Source of the DNA: Torymus aiolomorphi
Taxonomy: Eukaryota > Arthropoda > Insecta > Hymenoptera > Torymidae
Reading direction: 5' to 3'
Length of the DNA stretch: 64,000 nucleotides
NCBI GenBank assembly: GCA_036365515.1
Contig: CM070873.1
Span: forward strand, 75,170,529 to 75,234,528
The notes below the pieces were generated by a model. That model searched no databases. It was not told where the DNA came from and saw only the letters and a list, made by a program, of their open reading frames with translations. The translations under genes were made by a program, and so were the position numbers. Below, one piece after another: positions 44,795-55,904 of this stretch; the stretch's first letter is position 1, and the number at the start of each line of letters is the position of its first letter.

Positions 44795-47700
44795 ATGCCG
44801 AAAGAAAAAACGAAAAGATTTTTTTGGAAAGGTAAGCGTGTTACCGAAAAAGTTTTTAAAGCTCGAATTAATCAACAAAAAGCCGGGCAAAACGTTCGGA
44901 GCATTTACGGCACAAGAAATGTACAAAGATGGGATAACCTCAAAACCGCATCAAAACAGTCTGGAGAAAACGTATCAAAATATATTGATCTACATGAGGA
45001 AGGTTGTAAATTTGTCAATATGCACATGATTGCACATGAACTAATATGCAAGTATTGTCAAAATGTGCTATCTCTTTTGGATTCGACTTCGAGTATTGCG
45101 GTTGGCCTAGGAGCTACTTATCATATTGATTGCCGAAAATGCGGGCGTAGTAATGATGTTGTTACTGATAGACAACATACTGTACCTGGATCGAATAAAA
45201 AAATTTTCAATACTAATACGAAAATTGTGGCTGGTGAGTACAAACTAAGAATTACATTTTCTTATATACAAAGATTTACATAAATATTATTTATTCACTA
45301 AAATGAGTATGATACTTACACGGGCCATAATGTATATTATGTAAGATTAAATCGTCTTTATTATTTCATTTGTAGAACAAATTATAAGCTAATTGTACAT
45401 AATTAGATTTATAATTAATCTAATTTAATTGTCTGTTATAAGTACGTTGAATGCAGGCGATGGCCGTACTCAGCTGAACAAAGTTCTAACTGTATTGGGT
45501 CACTCGCCACTAAACTCGAGTCTTTACACAAGTCATGAAAAACGAATTGGTCGTGTAGTGGAAAAAATGGTTGAAGAGGGTTGCACAAACGCTACTATGG
45601 AAGAAAGAGACCTTACAATAAAAAATTCAGAAGAGTTAAAGAAATTATTGTAAGTTTATTTTAAGATTTGATAGTCGCTTTTAAAATCATTAATTATGTT
45701 CTATATATATTTATTAGTAAAATAATTTTTTTTAAGAGTGAAAAAGATTAATTTTGAGATTCAGAGTATTTTTCTTTTTTAAGTTTTATAATATTACATT
45801 ATACAAATCAGATACAAAACAAATTTGATAAATTAATTTTCCTTCAATGTGAATTGTATATAATAATGAACTGTATCGTATACACCGTTTACTTTGATTT
45901 TTATTATTTATAATTTGAAGTAACAATTTACATTATTTTATTAATAATAAACTATAAACGTAATGAAGTAAAATAATCGAATAATGAACTGTACTTATAT
46001 ATGTATAAGTTTACTTTAATTTTTATTATTTATAATTTTAAATAAATGGCATTATTTTTTTTAATATAATAATTATAAGCTATATTCTTATAAGTGATGA
46101 ACCACTGAATAATTATGTATTATGATCTTTAAATAAAACCTGAATAAAGTTAATGTTATAACCACAAATCTCTAAAAACTTTTTTCACTCCCTTTTCAGA
46201 CCTGGTCATTTGCAAAGCACCTTCTTATTCCCTGATGTATCATCCAACGACGAAGAAAACAAAAATATTTCACCAAAAGATAAGGTTCGAGTTGCAGGAT
46301 CGTTTGATATGGGGTGGCCTACAAAAGGATCAGGAAGAAGCTATGACAGCTTATCGGGTACAGCAGGCTTTATAGGATATTTCAGTGGAAAAGTAATGTC
46401 TCAAGTTATATTGAATCGAAAATGCAGAATGTGCGATCTTGGTCATCCCAAAAATGACCATGACTGTAAGCAGAATTATACTGGCAGTGCAAAATCAATG
46501 GAGCCTCAAGCTGCGAAGTTACTTGTTACTGATTGTAACAAAATTTTGTCAGCAGTTAATGTAGAGATTGGAATTTTTATTGGAGACTGTGACTCTACTG
46601 CCATTGCAGCTACTCGTAATGCAGTTAATTATGAAATTGTGAAGCATGATGATCTAAACCATACAGCTAAAGGAGTAATCTCTCAATTATATAAACACAT
46701 AAAGGCCCATAAAGAACTGAATTCTAAAAGTATCACATTTCTTGGTAAATGTTTTAACTACTGCGTAGCGCAAAATAAAGGCGACGCTACGGCAATGGCT
46801 AGTGCAATAAAAAATATACCACACCATTGTTTTAACAACCATGCTAATTGCGGAGATTGGTGTCAATATTCCAGTGATCCAAATTCTTATAAGCACTCAG
46901 TAATTGGGGACGGTTTCACGGATCCAAAACTGTTTGATTTACTACAAAATATTTTTGATAATGTAGCAAATAAGTCAAGTGGATTTTCTAGAGGAGTATC
47001 AAGTAATCCTAATGAAAGTTTTAATGCCATGATCGCTAGCAAAGCTCCAAAATCGCAGTTTTATGGAACGTCTCGATCCTATAGTACTCGTGTTGGCTTA
47101 GCTGTCCTTAAAAAGAATGAAGGGGAAAAATTCATGGTTCAGTTATTAGAAAATTGTCAAATATCTCCTACGAAAAAACTTAAAAAATATTGTGATAAAA
47201 TAGATTCAAATTCTACTCGCAGATACAGTAAAGCTAGTACTGTACTCTTCAAACGACGACGTTTATTTTTAAGAAAACAAAAATCAGAACTTCGACATAA
47301 AAACGAATTGTCAGAAGGCACAACATACGAATCAAATATTTCTTTGATGAATTATGTATTTGATAATATTGAAGTGGCTTCTATAGATGACAACGTAGAA
47401 TTAATAATTCTTTTCTTTGACTTAGAAACTGGGAGTACACGTGATGATTGTGATATTCTCCAAATCGGAGTAAAATATGAAGAATATGAATTTAGTACTT
47501 ACATTAAGCCGACTCAAAAGATTTCAGATAAAGCTAGTGAAGTAAATGGGCTGACATTCGATAATGGTAATCTACAATTACATGGAAAAACAGTGAGCAC
47601 AGTTACTTTACAAGAGGCATTAGTTAATTTGTACAAATTTTTATTTTCATTAAGTAAAAAGTGCATTCTGACGGCTCACAACTGTGTATTTGACTACCCG

Positions 47701-48234
47701 AGATTAATGAAAGCTATTGAAAAAACTCACCTAGCTAAGTACTTTAAATCTGTTGTCTATGGGTTCTCAGATACGTTGCCAATTATAAGAAATATTACAG
47801 GAGTAAAAACAGCTGGGTACAATAAATTAGAAAATATTGCTAAGCGTTTAAATATACAAGGCTTTGAAGCACACAATGCTGTCGGAGATGTTGCTGTCTT
47901 AGAAGAAGTTGTATTAAAATTAAGGATCACTAACGCGCAAATTAGGCAATCAACTTTAACGTGGGATACAGCTAAAGAAAAGATATTATTATCTCGAAAG
48001 TGTACTTCGGATTTCAAATTGTATGATGAACTGAAAGACTGTACTTCAGTCGAAATAAGAAAAAGGTTGATTGCCGCCAACATAAGTTTGGACATGGTTA
48101 TTGATGCATACAAAAAATATGGTCTTGATGGCGTATCACGTTTATTTGGTGCCGATGAAAATGGTAACATTCGTGTAACAAATAATATGAAAGTAAAAAC
48201 TAAGCTCGTTAATTATTTAAAAACTAGGTATTAA
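44795..48234 (+). CDS. Mutator-like transposase fused to a DEDDh 3'-5' exonuclease (3 exons, about 888 aa)
   Basis: Exons 44795-45233, 45457-45649 and 46200-48234. Both introns start GT(A/G)AGT and end AG, and the phases fit (G|GC and TT|A), giving one open frame; the ATG at 44795 is the first in exon 1. Residues 85-116 hold two Cys-x2-Cys pairs (CKYC, CRKC), a zinc-ribbon-like module. The transposase core, of the type Pfam calls Mutator-like (PF20700), contains 'AGSFDMGWPTKGSGRSYDSL' (Asp about 247), a Cys/His cluster (CRMCDLGHPKNDHDC), 'GIFIGDCDST' (Asp about 340/342) and 'SNPNESFNAMI' (Glu about 483), a plausible DDE triad. After a basic linker an exonuclease domain follows: 'FFDLETGS' (D618, E620), 'TAHNCVFDYPRL' (D709) and 'AHNAVGDVAVL' (H769, D774), so all DEDDh residues are present. 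A short C-terminal tail follows. The likely role is transposon excision and insertion, with the exonuclease possibly trimming ends; that second role is inference. Confidence 0.82.
45234..45456 (+). other. Intron 1 of the transposase-exonuclease gene
   Basis: Donor g|gtgagt at 45234, acceptor gcag| at 45456; 223 bp, AT-rich with in-frame stops. Removing it joins the zinc-ribbon exon to exon 2 without shifting the frame. Confidence 0.75.
45650..46199 (+). other. Intron 2 of the transposase-exonuclease gene
   Basis: Donor tt|gtaagt at 45650, acceptor 'cccttttcag|' at 46199 with a pyrimidine tract; 550 bp and very AT-rich. The long 3' frame has no ATG at its start and opens only after this acceptor, which supports it being an internal or terminal exon. 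Confidence 0.8.
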
Positions 48235-48293
48235 TTTAGCCAGTACTAGTTTAATTTAATAACATATTTATTTCATTTTTATCATAAATTTCA

Positions 48294-48299
48294 AATAAA
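48294..48299 (+). terminator. Polyadenylation signal AATAAA
   Basis: Lies 60 bp after the stop codon of the transposase-exonuclease gene, within the transposon. Confidence 0.55.
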
Positions 48300-48687
48300 T
48301 TATATAGTTAGAAATTGTGATATTCTGATTAAACGTTACAAAAAAAATTGAAAAATGTATATGTAATTAAAAGTATTAATTATATATTAAAAAAACTGTA
48401 CAGAGGTAAATATACTCAATATTATTAAAAATTAGTGAAACTGTGTCAAATACTATTTAATTAAAAAAAAAGATTTTATGTATGTAAGCTAATATATTAA
48501 ATTTTATATAAAAAGAAAATGGATTTTGTGTACTGATTTTATTTCTTTATTATACCGATATTATAATATAGTTAACTATACGTTCTATAAATTAAAAATA
48601 AAAAGCTATATTAACTTGTAGCAATCAGCCCAGACGAGCGATTATATGTATTCAAATTTGAAATTGCGCGCGTATAACTTCTATTAT

Positions 48688-48706
48688 GCGACGTTGCCAC
48701 ATCTCT
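48688..48706 (-). repeat. Right terminal inverted repeat of the Mutator-like transposon
   Basis: Partner of 44644-44662. Confidence 0.7.
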
Positions 48707-49084
48707 AAGAGAGGTTATAAAATCCATTATTACTAGATCTTTATTATTTTATTGCTCCTTTCATAATCATCCTTTGAATGTTTTTGAACTAAATACATAA
48801 TTGTACGTATTTCACCTTTCTACTATCTACATTTTATTGTAATTTATCCATCAATTATAGAGATATGAAAGATAATGTACAGCTAACTCCCTGAATTTCT
48901 ATAAGAACCCATGTTAATTTGGCTTGTTCAAGGCATCCAAACAATTATTAATATCTCGCTTAAAAAGAACCCTCAGCCCACAAAAATTTACATGAGCTAT
49001 TTTTACGAAATAATTTAACATTCTGCTGAATTTTATATTTTTCTATCCATTAATTCTATTTCCTGAGCAACTCCCTTAAAAAAG

Positions 49085-49758
49085 AATATAGTTTTTAACT
49101 TAATAGATAGGGCTATTCTGTTATCAGAGAAACGTTTTCACAACAAAAATATATCGCGGGTCACAGACATACTTATTGAGAATTCATATCCAACGGTCTT
49201 TATCAAAAAATACACAAAAGCCAGACTTTCAAAATTAAAAATTCAAATAATACCAATAACAAACCAGTACACACCAACGGTTATAACTTAAAAGTGTCAT
49301 TATCGTTTCATTCAAATTTTTATAATAACTGCAAAAAATTATTTAAAAAATATAATATTCAAATTATTTCATCTATAGTCAATAAACTAAATAAATTAGT
49401 TTTTCTTGGTAAAGACAAAACCAATAAACTTGAACAAATGAATGTAGTTTATGAATTCTCATGTAAAGACTGTGATGCTCGGTATATAGGTGAGACAAAA
49501 CGTGCTTTAAATAAACGTATTTCCGAACATCGTATGAATAAGAATGAAAAGGCAGTTGTATATGCACACAAAAATACATATAAACATGAATTCGACTTTG
49601 AGTCAGTTAAGATAAAAGCCATAGAAAGCGATTATCAAAAAAGACTTATCTCCGAAATGTTATTCATTAATAGCACGCCTAATACAATTAACAAAAACGA
49701 AGATATATTGAATCTTAGTAGAGAATATAAATTTATGTTTTACTCGTTACGTAAATAA
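49085..49758 (+). pseudogene. Penelope-like polyprotein, C-terminal part with GIY-YIG endonuclease
   Basis: From about 49085 one register reads 'LIDRAILLSEKRFHNKNISR', the linker seen after the reverse transcriptase in Penelope-like elements. The frame 49294-49758 (154 aa) carries 'MNVVYEFSCKDCDARYIGET' and 'KRALNKRISEH': the GIY-YIG fold with the Cys-x2-Cys insertion typical of Penelope proteins and the conserved Arg. The nuclease nicks the target for reverse transcription. The domain is open, but the upstream RT is missing, so it is a remnant. Identified by motif only. Confidence 0.82.
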
Positions 49759-49807
49759 TAACGTATATCCATGACAGTTTTTCTCTCTCTATTATTGTTT
49801 TTGTTTT

Positions 49808-50159
49808 TGTTTACCATCGGTGCAACCACACTACTATATAAGCTCTGCGTTAATATATACATATTCACATCTTTTGACGAATCTCTGCGAGATAAACAAG
49901 GTAACAATTGCTGTTAACATTTATTGTAATTTTGATGTATTTTGACTATCCAGTGTAATTTTTTATAATTTTCTGATATATTTTAAATAAAGCCTGAAGA
50001 GGTCGACAAATCCGTCGACGAAACGTCGCAAACTTTAAACATCGTGGGAGATTTATTTTCTTCCTCGCTCCCAACGGATCTAGTCAGAATTGACTAAAAA
50101 CATTATCATCATTTCTGCAATGGGGAGTAAAATCGTGAATACGATTAACAACTTAGATC
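49808..50159 (+). repeat. 3' terminal repeat of the Penelope-like element
   Basis: Starts 'gtttaccatcggtgcaacc'. It includes the hammerhead-like core and the sequence around the coding ATG ('atggggagtaaaatcgtgaa'), and ends before the 12-bp duplication at 50160. Confidence 0.8.
49994..50026 (+). ncRNA. Candidate hammerhead ribozyme core, 3' repeat
   Basis: CTGAAGA (49994-50000), stem II gtcgac / gtcgac around 'aaatcc' with one extra G, then GAAAC and GTC (predicted cleavage after 50026). The 5' direct copy of the repeat becomes homologous at 'caaactttaaac' (43628), which corresponds to two bases after that cleavage point. This is what a self-cleaved RNA template would leave. Confidence 0.6.
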
Positions 50160-50171
50160 AAAGCCAGGTTA
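50160..50171. repeat. Target-site duplication of the Penelope-like element, right copy
   Basis: Exact repeat of 43317-43328. Confidence 0.85.
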
Positions 50172-50423
50172 GTTTATCGAGAAGGTAAGCTTTTCAAGCC
50201 GAGTATCGCCCGCGTATCAGCTCTTATAAATTTTTTGACGAAATAAGTAAAACATTATTGTTAGATTGTTAGTAAACAGAAACGTCATAATTGACAGTTT
50301 ATTTGATAATATTTGTGTATGAAAAATATTTATTAGAACATTTGTTTGAATAATAAAAATAATTATTTTGAAAATACAATATGCTAGGTGATAAATATAT
50401 TTATGTTAAGTTTTTATCTCTGT

Positions 50424-52565
50424 TTAGTCTTCATTACCGCTATCGTCTTCTCCGGCGTTCTTTTTGAGAGGAAATGAATCGTAGTAAGCATGATAATTTG
50501 ACGGTATAACATTACTTTTACACAGAGTTAATAAATCTTTTTTCTTTGCTGCGGGAATCCCTTGTATTCTTTTGTAAGCTTTTACCAGGCTGTACTTTTT
50601 AAGATTTACGTGTTCCTTTCCCTTTCTCATAATAAAAGTTTCATATTGTTCATCGAAATCTACTTTATAATCCATTTGATTCGGTCTTTCCTTCGAAAAA
50701 AGTATTTATTTCATTTTCGATATTCCTATTGGTACTTGTTTTTTTTACTTTTCTTCGTGCTTATTGTCTTTTCCCAGTTGAGTTTCAACATTAGATCGTT
50801 GAAATCGTATATCTTGTCAAAAGTTACAGTCCTAACTTCATATTTTTTCGGTGATTGCTTCGCGTTTTTTATTGCATCGCTCCATTCACTTTGTGAGAAA
50901 GTTTTTCGTTCCCGCGAATATCTCTCGATGGTTGCGTGAACTGAATAACCTTCATTTTGAGTATGTCCCACTTCTAAGAATGAATACTTTATGTCGATAT
51001 TAAATTTTGCTGAAGTGTACGCTAACATAGAAAAAACATTCCTATTCTGATTGACCTGTATAATTGTCGGGCCAAAAAAATAATTTATTAATGCCCTTGC
51101 TTAATTTTTTTATTATAAAATCTTGCAAGCAGCTTGCGACTTCGTTAGATCCTTTCTTTGCGTCATTTTCACTCCAAAAGTAACAAACACCTTCATGTAA
51201 AGCAATATCGTATATTGTAAAATTATATACTGATAATTTTTTCTTATAATAGAGACAGCTAGCTTCAGTTTTCGGTGTACTGAGCACTTTTTGAAAGTCG
51301 AAGCATGCCATGCATATGCTTTCGCCAGCTTTAGCTAGTTCTTTATCTTCTTCATTTATTTTCCTCGATGTTTCCTTATTTTTTATGTTCAGAGTATACT
51401 TTTCTTCAAGCTCTTGTTTTTTTTTCGTCCTTGGTATTTTTGTAACCTTCGCATAAGTCGCATTCGTCTTTTTTTGGCCTAAAAAGTCCAAGATTAAATT
51501 TTATATTAAAAACATCAGTATAACGATGTTTGCTTGCCACTTCTTTTTGATTTTCTTTCGCCCATTTGACGTATAACCCATACATGCTACTAATACTTAA
51601 GCCTTCTTCTAGGTATTCTCTTTGGGAATCACTACGAAAATAATGAGACTTCATTCATGGAAACATGTTTATGTGTTTCATTACACTCTGAGTCTTAGCC
51701 TCGTTAGTTTTTGGTCTAAGTTTCGATGTTCCTCTCTCGTCAACCAACTGAGATGAGTCGTTTTTTAATTTTTTAAATGCTGTATTTATCATTTTTTTGC
51801 TTATATTTAATGTTCTCACAAACATAGTTTGGCAAACTTTAATGCTTTCATCTCTACAAGAAATTGTATAAGAACGAGAGTAGTTTCTTTTCGATTCGTC
51901 GTCCAAGGTTTTCTTGATTTGTTTCTCGTGTACGTGTCTTAAAATGAAATCATATTTTTTACCGTGATCTACAATACTCCAGAAGTCAGCAAAAAAATTA
52001 TTTCTCGCCTCTTCGGTAACTTTCTTTCAGCATTGAAACCTACAGCCGGGCCCACATGATTCTTGTACTAATCGAGCTTCAACAACGTGCTTAGTAGTGG
52101 CTGAAATGTATTCTTGCCCAGTGCTTACAGCTTCCTTCCTAATATTTCTTATCCATTTTTCTCGATGACGTAATCGTTTTCTCGAGGAGTTTTTCGTTTT
52201 ATTCCTGAAGTGCTGTGATTTTCCTGATTTCGTTCATCGTTATCGTCATTATAATTACTATGAGCTTCATTTGAATTTAAAACTTCATCCCTCTCATAGT
52301 CAGAACTTTCAAAAACTTTGTCTCCTTCGACACAAGTATCATCCGACGAATCATTGTTTTTTTCTGAATCCGAGACTGTTTCTACAAAATCAAAATTAAA
52401 TTCTTGATTCAACATGTTTTTCAAATTATCAGCAGTAGATAGATCGTAGCAGGCGGTGTAAACTGTGGTTAGTTCAATGCCATCAGTAAAACTGCTTTCC
52501 TCGACCTCGGGTTTTTCCTGGTTTTCGTCGAATTCTCCGACTAACTTTACTTCGTTTAAATCCAA
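50424..52565 (-). pseudogene. Broken transposase-like gene of the large inverted-repeat transposon
   Basis: Consecutive minus frames follow each other: an acidic N-terminus (52565-52149), 'ESCGPGCRFQC' then a stop near 52027, a second segment to a TGA at 51652, and 'MKSHYFRSDSQREYL' with 'FRPKKDECDLCEGY'. After a shift in an A-tract near 51420 come 'ASCLYYKKKLSVYNFTIYD' and 'FWPDNYTGQ', another shift near 51045, and 'LEVGHTQNEGYSVHATIE'. The order of motifs (a D after 'YNFTIYD', DN.xGQ, then GHTQNE...H..IE) resembles a DDE/D transposase family common in insect genomes whose superfamily name I cannot recall. About four lesions make it a pseudogene. Position between the 2-kb inverted repeats supports it as their transposase. 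Confidence 0.6.
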
Positions 52566-53397
52566 AAATTCCTTTTCTTCCGATCATACTTTAAAAGTCA
52601 TTTAATATATTTTAAACCATGTAAATTTTCAAGCCTATTGAATTTCACTTTATAGCATTCCGATAAAAATTGCGAAAGAATTTAAATATTTTTGATATTA
52701 CGAATTTAAAAAAAAAAAAGAAACAGTCCACCTTCTGAACCATGAATACATTTCACTTCATAATGCGAATTTGAAAAATGTTAAATCTAAAGATTAGCCT
52801 TAACTGTTCATTTTTATTTTAAATTTTGTAGGCTGAAATATAAATGAGAGACAAGCAGATGCAAAATCAGAAATTATTCCATTTACGTACAAATTAGTAA
52901 GGTGATCAAAAGTAGAATTCGAAATAAAATTTTCAAGTTATTCAGAAATTATTTTTACCTTGTGAAGTACCGGAAATAGCTTCATTCATAATTTGGAAGA
53001 AAAATCACAAGCGTAGGATTAAGAAAATAGCGAAATTTTATCTTGATATCAATCCCGGGGAATCGTACGTTTCACCTCAATATCAATCTTTGATATTCCG
53101 ACCATCAGAAGATTTCAGCGATTTGGGTTAGGAAAATGACAGTCAATCATTTGTTTTAATATCAATCTTCACTTCATCAAGAAATTAACATTATAGAACT
53201 AAATTTTCGAAAATCTAATAAGTAACAAGTTTCATGCTTGCAAAAATAAGTAACCTTCACGAAAAATAATAATACACAAAGTAGAATATTAAGTTATTTA
53301 TTAATTATAAAACAATCACTTACCTGAATTAACATTTAGTTACAATTTCGTTATGAAAATTCGAGTTCGAATAAATTGTTATTTGTGACACTGTCAT
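52566..53397. other. AT-rich interior of the large transposon, no gene
   Basis: Lies between the transposase start and the right inverted repeat; likely its 5' leader. No motif recognised. Confidence 0.45.
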
Positions 53398-55529
53398 ACC
53401 ATAAGAAAACACAAGTAATACTCGGCATTAAAAGCTCGCCTCCTTACTAAATAAACGATGCTTTATTTCAGCGAACGCACTCGCGTGAGTTTCCTTCGAG
53501 ACAGCTACTCTAAGCTCTTCTGAGTACATCGACTTTATTCAGCGCCTAAAAAAATCAAAATCCCGCGCACGAAATACACTCACAAAATTGGCTTTTTAAA
53601 GGTCGAGCGAACCGCGGGGTGTTTATTGAGAGAGCTCAGTTCCCAGAACTTCGAAATAATTGATTCTAATTCGTTTTTAAGGTTCCGAAAAACCAGAAAA
53701 TCGCACGCAATACTCGGCTTGAAAAGCTTGCGTTTTTGCTGGACTAACCTGGTTTTATTTAAGCGAACGCACGCGCGTGAGTCTCCTTTTCAGAGAGCGA
53801 CTCTAGGCACGCGATACTCGCCTTTATACCACCTCGCTAAATTCTCATTTTCAGCTCGGGTGGCAATTTACACGAACTGTTTACTGCCCCAATTTTTCCT
53901 GTCCTAGGTGCGTATACCATGTTCTTACATTATCTACAACTTATATATCTCATATTTCTTTGTGTAATCAAATCATGATAAATTGTAACCAATAATCGAT
54001 CTTCTTAGGTATATTTAAGCGTTTAAAATCGTTTTTCAAGGCACCACGTCAAATTTTGATTGTATAGAAAAATTTGCAATAGAAACAAATTTTGCTCCAA
54101 TATTATTTACAACTTTTACTCTAAACAATTTTGTGTTGACTCAAAAATCTATAAAGTTACAGCGAGAAATCGACCATTTTTTATGTTTATTAATATTTCT
54201 CGCAAATGTATTGAAAAATATTGCTTCTATAATAAAAACATAAGATGTCTTTCAATTAATTTTAGCATATGTGAATTTTTTATTTAAAGTCGATTTTTAT
54301 TTAAATTCGATTTTGTACACAATTATTAGTCATTATGTCCAACAATCGATTTTTTAAAATTTTTATCTTTGCTCACATTTCCAATTTGAACGAACATTTA
54401 TGAAAATAGATACAGCACATCTGTATAATTAGACAAAGGTCTGGTATCTTTTCTTGACAGATCCGATCAAATTTTATTGAGATAATCTGGTTACTTGATC
54501 ACATACAGACGAACAGGACAACATACATACCTTCAGGAAAACCCTTAAAATGTACTCATTTTGAGTGAAAATTAGTTTTAATGTATTAACTTTTCAGAAT
54601 TACAAGTCTGTCGCTCTGACGAAAATATAAGGCTCTCCCAAAAAACGGTTGTGACTAAAAGTGAGTTTTCAGTTAAAAGCAAAAAAATCATTTGCAATAT
54701 AGGTTTAAATTAAAACCTTTAATTTAGCGAAAAACTTGTAACATCAACTACGAGGCACTTTAACTTACTCCATTTACTCTAAGCTATTTCAGAAAAGCAG
54801 GGGAATGCCGCGCCGATTCTTGTTTTGAACATTTTTTCGACAAATAATTAATGGCTGGCTCACTTGCGAGCGTTTTTACGTAGATCTCGCTATAATTTTT
54901 TTCCATTAACTTTACAAGCACTGAATGAATTTCGAATACTTCTGTTATTAGTTTTATTTACTAATTATCTCGAAATCAAAATATGGAAATAATAATAAAT
55001 TTATAATATATAAAAAAGTTTATTTAGGATCAAGTTTTCACAAGCCAAGGCAATTATTATAAAAGATAATTTATTATCTTATATAATATGCTTTATTAAT
55101 TATAAAAAAGTGTATATAATTGTTTATCAAGAAAAACATTTATTTACGTATTGCAGATAATCTTTAAATTTTGTATGTGCATTTTGTAGTTGAGTTAGCA
55201 TTTTATTGCACGAATCGTGTGAATTGGAATTATAATGCAGAGATATTTGACTTAGCATTATATTGTTCTCTTTTTCGAGTAAGCATTATAATGATTTTTC
55301 AATGAATAAGAATTTTATTGCTTCTCCTCGCGAGTTTGACTTTTGTTGTAGAACATTTTGATTTAGAATTTTGTTGCGTGAACTTTTCAATTGGAATGTT
55401 GTTGCACAAATCGCCGAATAAGAATTTTATTGCGCAAAATTTTTAGTTAGAATTATATTGTACGATCCGCTCAGTTAGAATTTGGTTGCTCTCGCGTTTG
55501 AGTTGGCATTTTATGAACAGGAGGCGTCG
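53398..55529 (-). repeat. Right terminal inverted repeat of the large transposon
   Basis: Inverse of 41496-43328. It is longer because about 0.55 kb at 53870-54430 (AT-rich) has no match in the left arm. Confidence 0.75.
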
Positions 55530-55904
55530 TTTTGATAAAGAAAATCCACTTTAAAAATTTTGTACCTGAAAATTCATGACATTTTTAAAATAAACAATAA
55601 AAATTTATTGTTTATAGTAGTTTTTCACAATTTTTAAGCACGGCAATCGAAAGAGCGAGCTTAAAAATGGTAGAAAGATGTTCTGATAAAAAATTTGACC
55701 ATTTTATACTAATTCTACACAGCCAAACTTTTGATAAAAAACTGTGTAATTCTGGCGTTAAAGGGTTAATATACTACAGTGAGTTTACTAATTTCAGAAA
55801 ATACATTGCAATCATTGTTGCTGTTAGTTTTTCTTTCATTTTTGGCTTTCAAGATTATTTATTTCCTGTTAGTGAAAATCAGTTAAAAAAGGTGCCTTAT
55901 ATAG
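55530..55904. other. AT-rich junction without a gene
   Basis: Lies between the large transposon and the LINE remnant. The 132-codon plus frame at 55667-56065 runs into the antisense of the LINE and has no support of its own. Confidence 0.4.

Larger units (their letters stand above)
44644..48706 (+). mobile_element. Mutator-like DNA transposon, 4.06 kb, with a transposase-exonuclease gene
   Basis: Terminal inverted repeats of about 19 bp: 'agagatctggcaacgacgc' at 44644-44662 and its near inverse 'gcgacgttgccacatctct' at 48688-48706 (two mismatches). They flank a single three-exon gene on the plus strand. No clear 8-10-bp target duplication was found next to these ends, so the true termini may lie slightly further out or the flanks may have been altered. 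It sits inside the Penelope-like coding region and is the youngest-looking element in the nest, since its gene is open. Confidence 0.75.
43329..50159 (+). mobile_element. Penelope-like retroelement (GIY-YIG type) split by a Mutator-like transposon
   Basis: A 12-bp duplication (43317-43328 and 50160-50171) flanks the unit. The structure is typical of Penelope-like elements: an inverted copy of the terminal repeat at the 5' end (43329-43627), then a partial direct copy (from 43628), coding sequence, and a full terminal repeat at the 3' end (about 49808-50159). The 5' coding part (43719 to about 44610) and the GIY-YIG nuclease part (49085-49758) are present. The reverse transcriptase core between them is largely missing, and its place is taken by the 4.06-kb insertion. 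Hammerhead-like cores lie in both terminal repeats that contain the region. Confidence 0.85.
41496..55529. mobile_element. Large DNA transposon with about 2-kb terminal inverted repeats, containing nested elements
   Basis: Outer ends are 'cgacgcctcctgttc' at 41496 and its inverse ending at 55529, both flanked by TTTT (possible 4-bp duplication). The arms match inward through 'atgccaactcaaacgcgag', the 'taaaattcttattcattga' region, the 'gtatgtgatcaagtaaccag' region and the 'gcgcgtgcgt...ccgagtatcg' repeats. The left arm is interrupted by a Penelope-like element (43329-50159). Removing that insertion leaves about 7.2 kb with a broken transposase-like gene on the minus strand (50424-52565). I cannot place it in a named superfamily. 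Confidence 0.75.
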
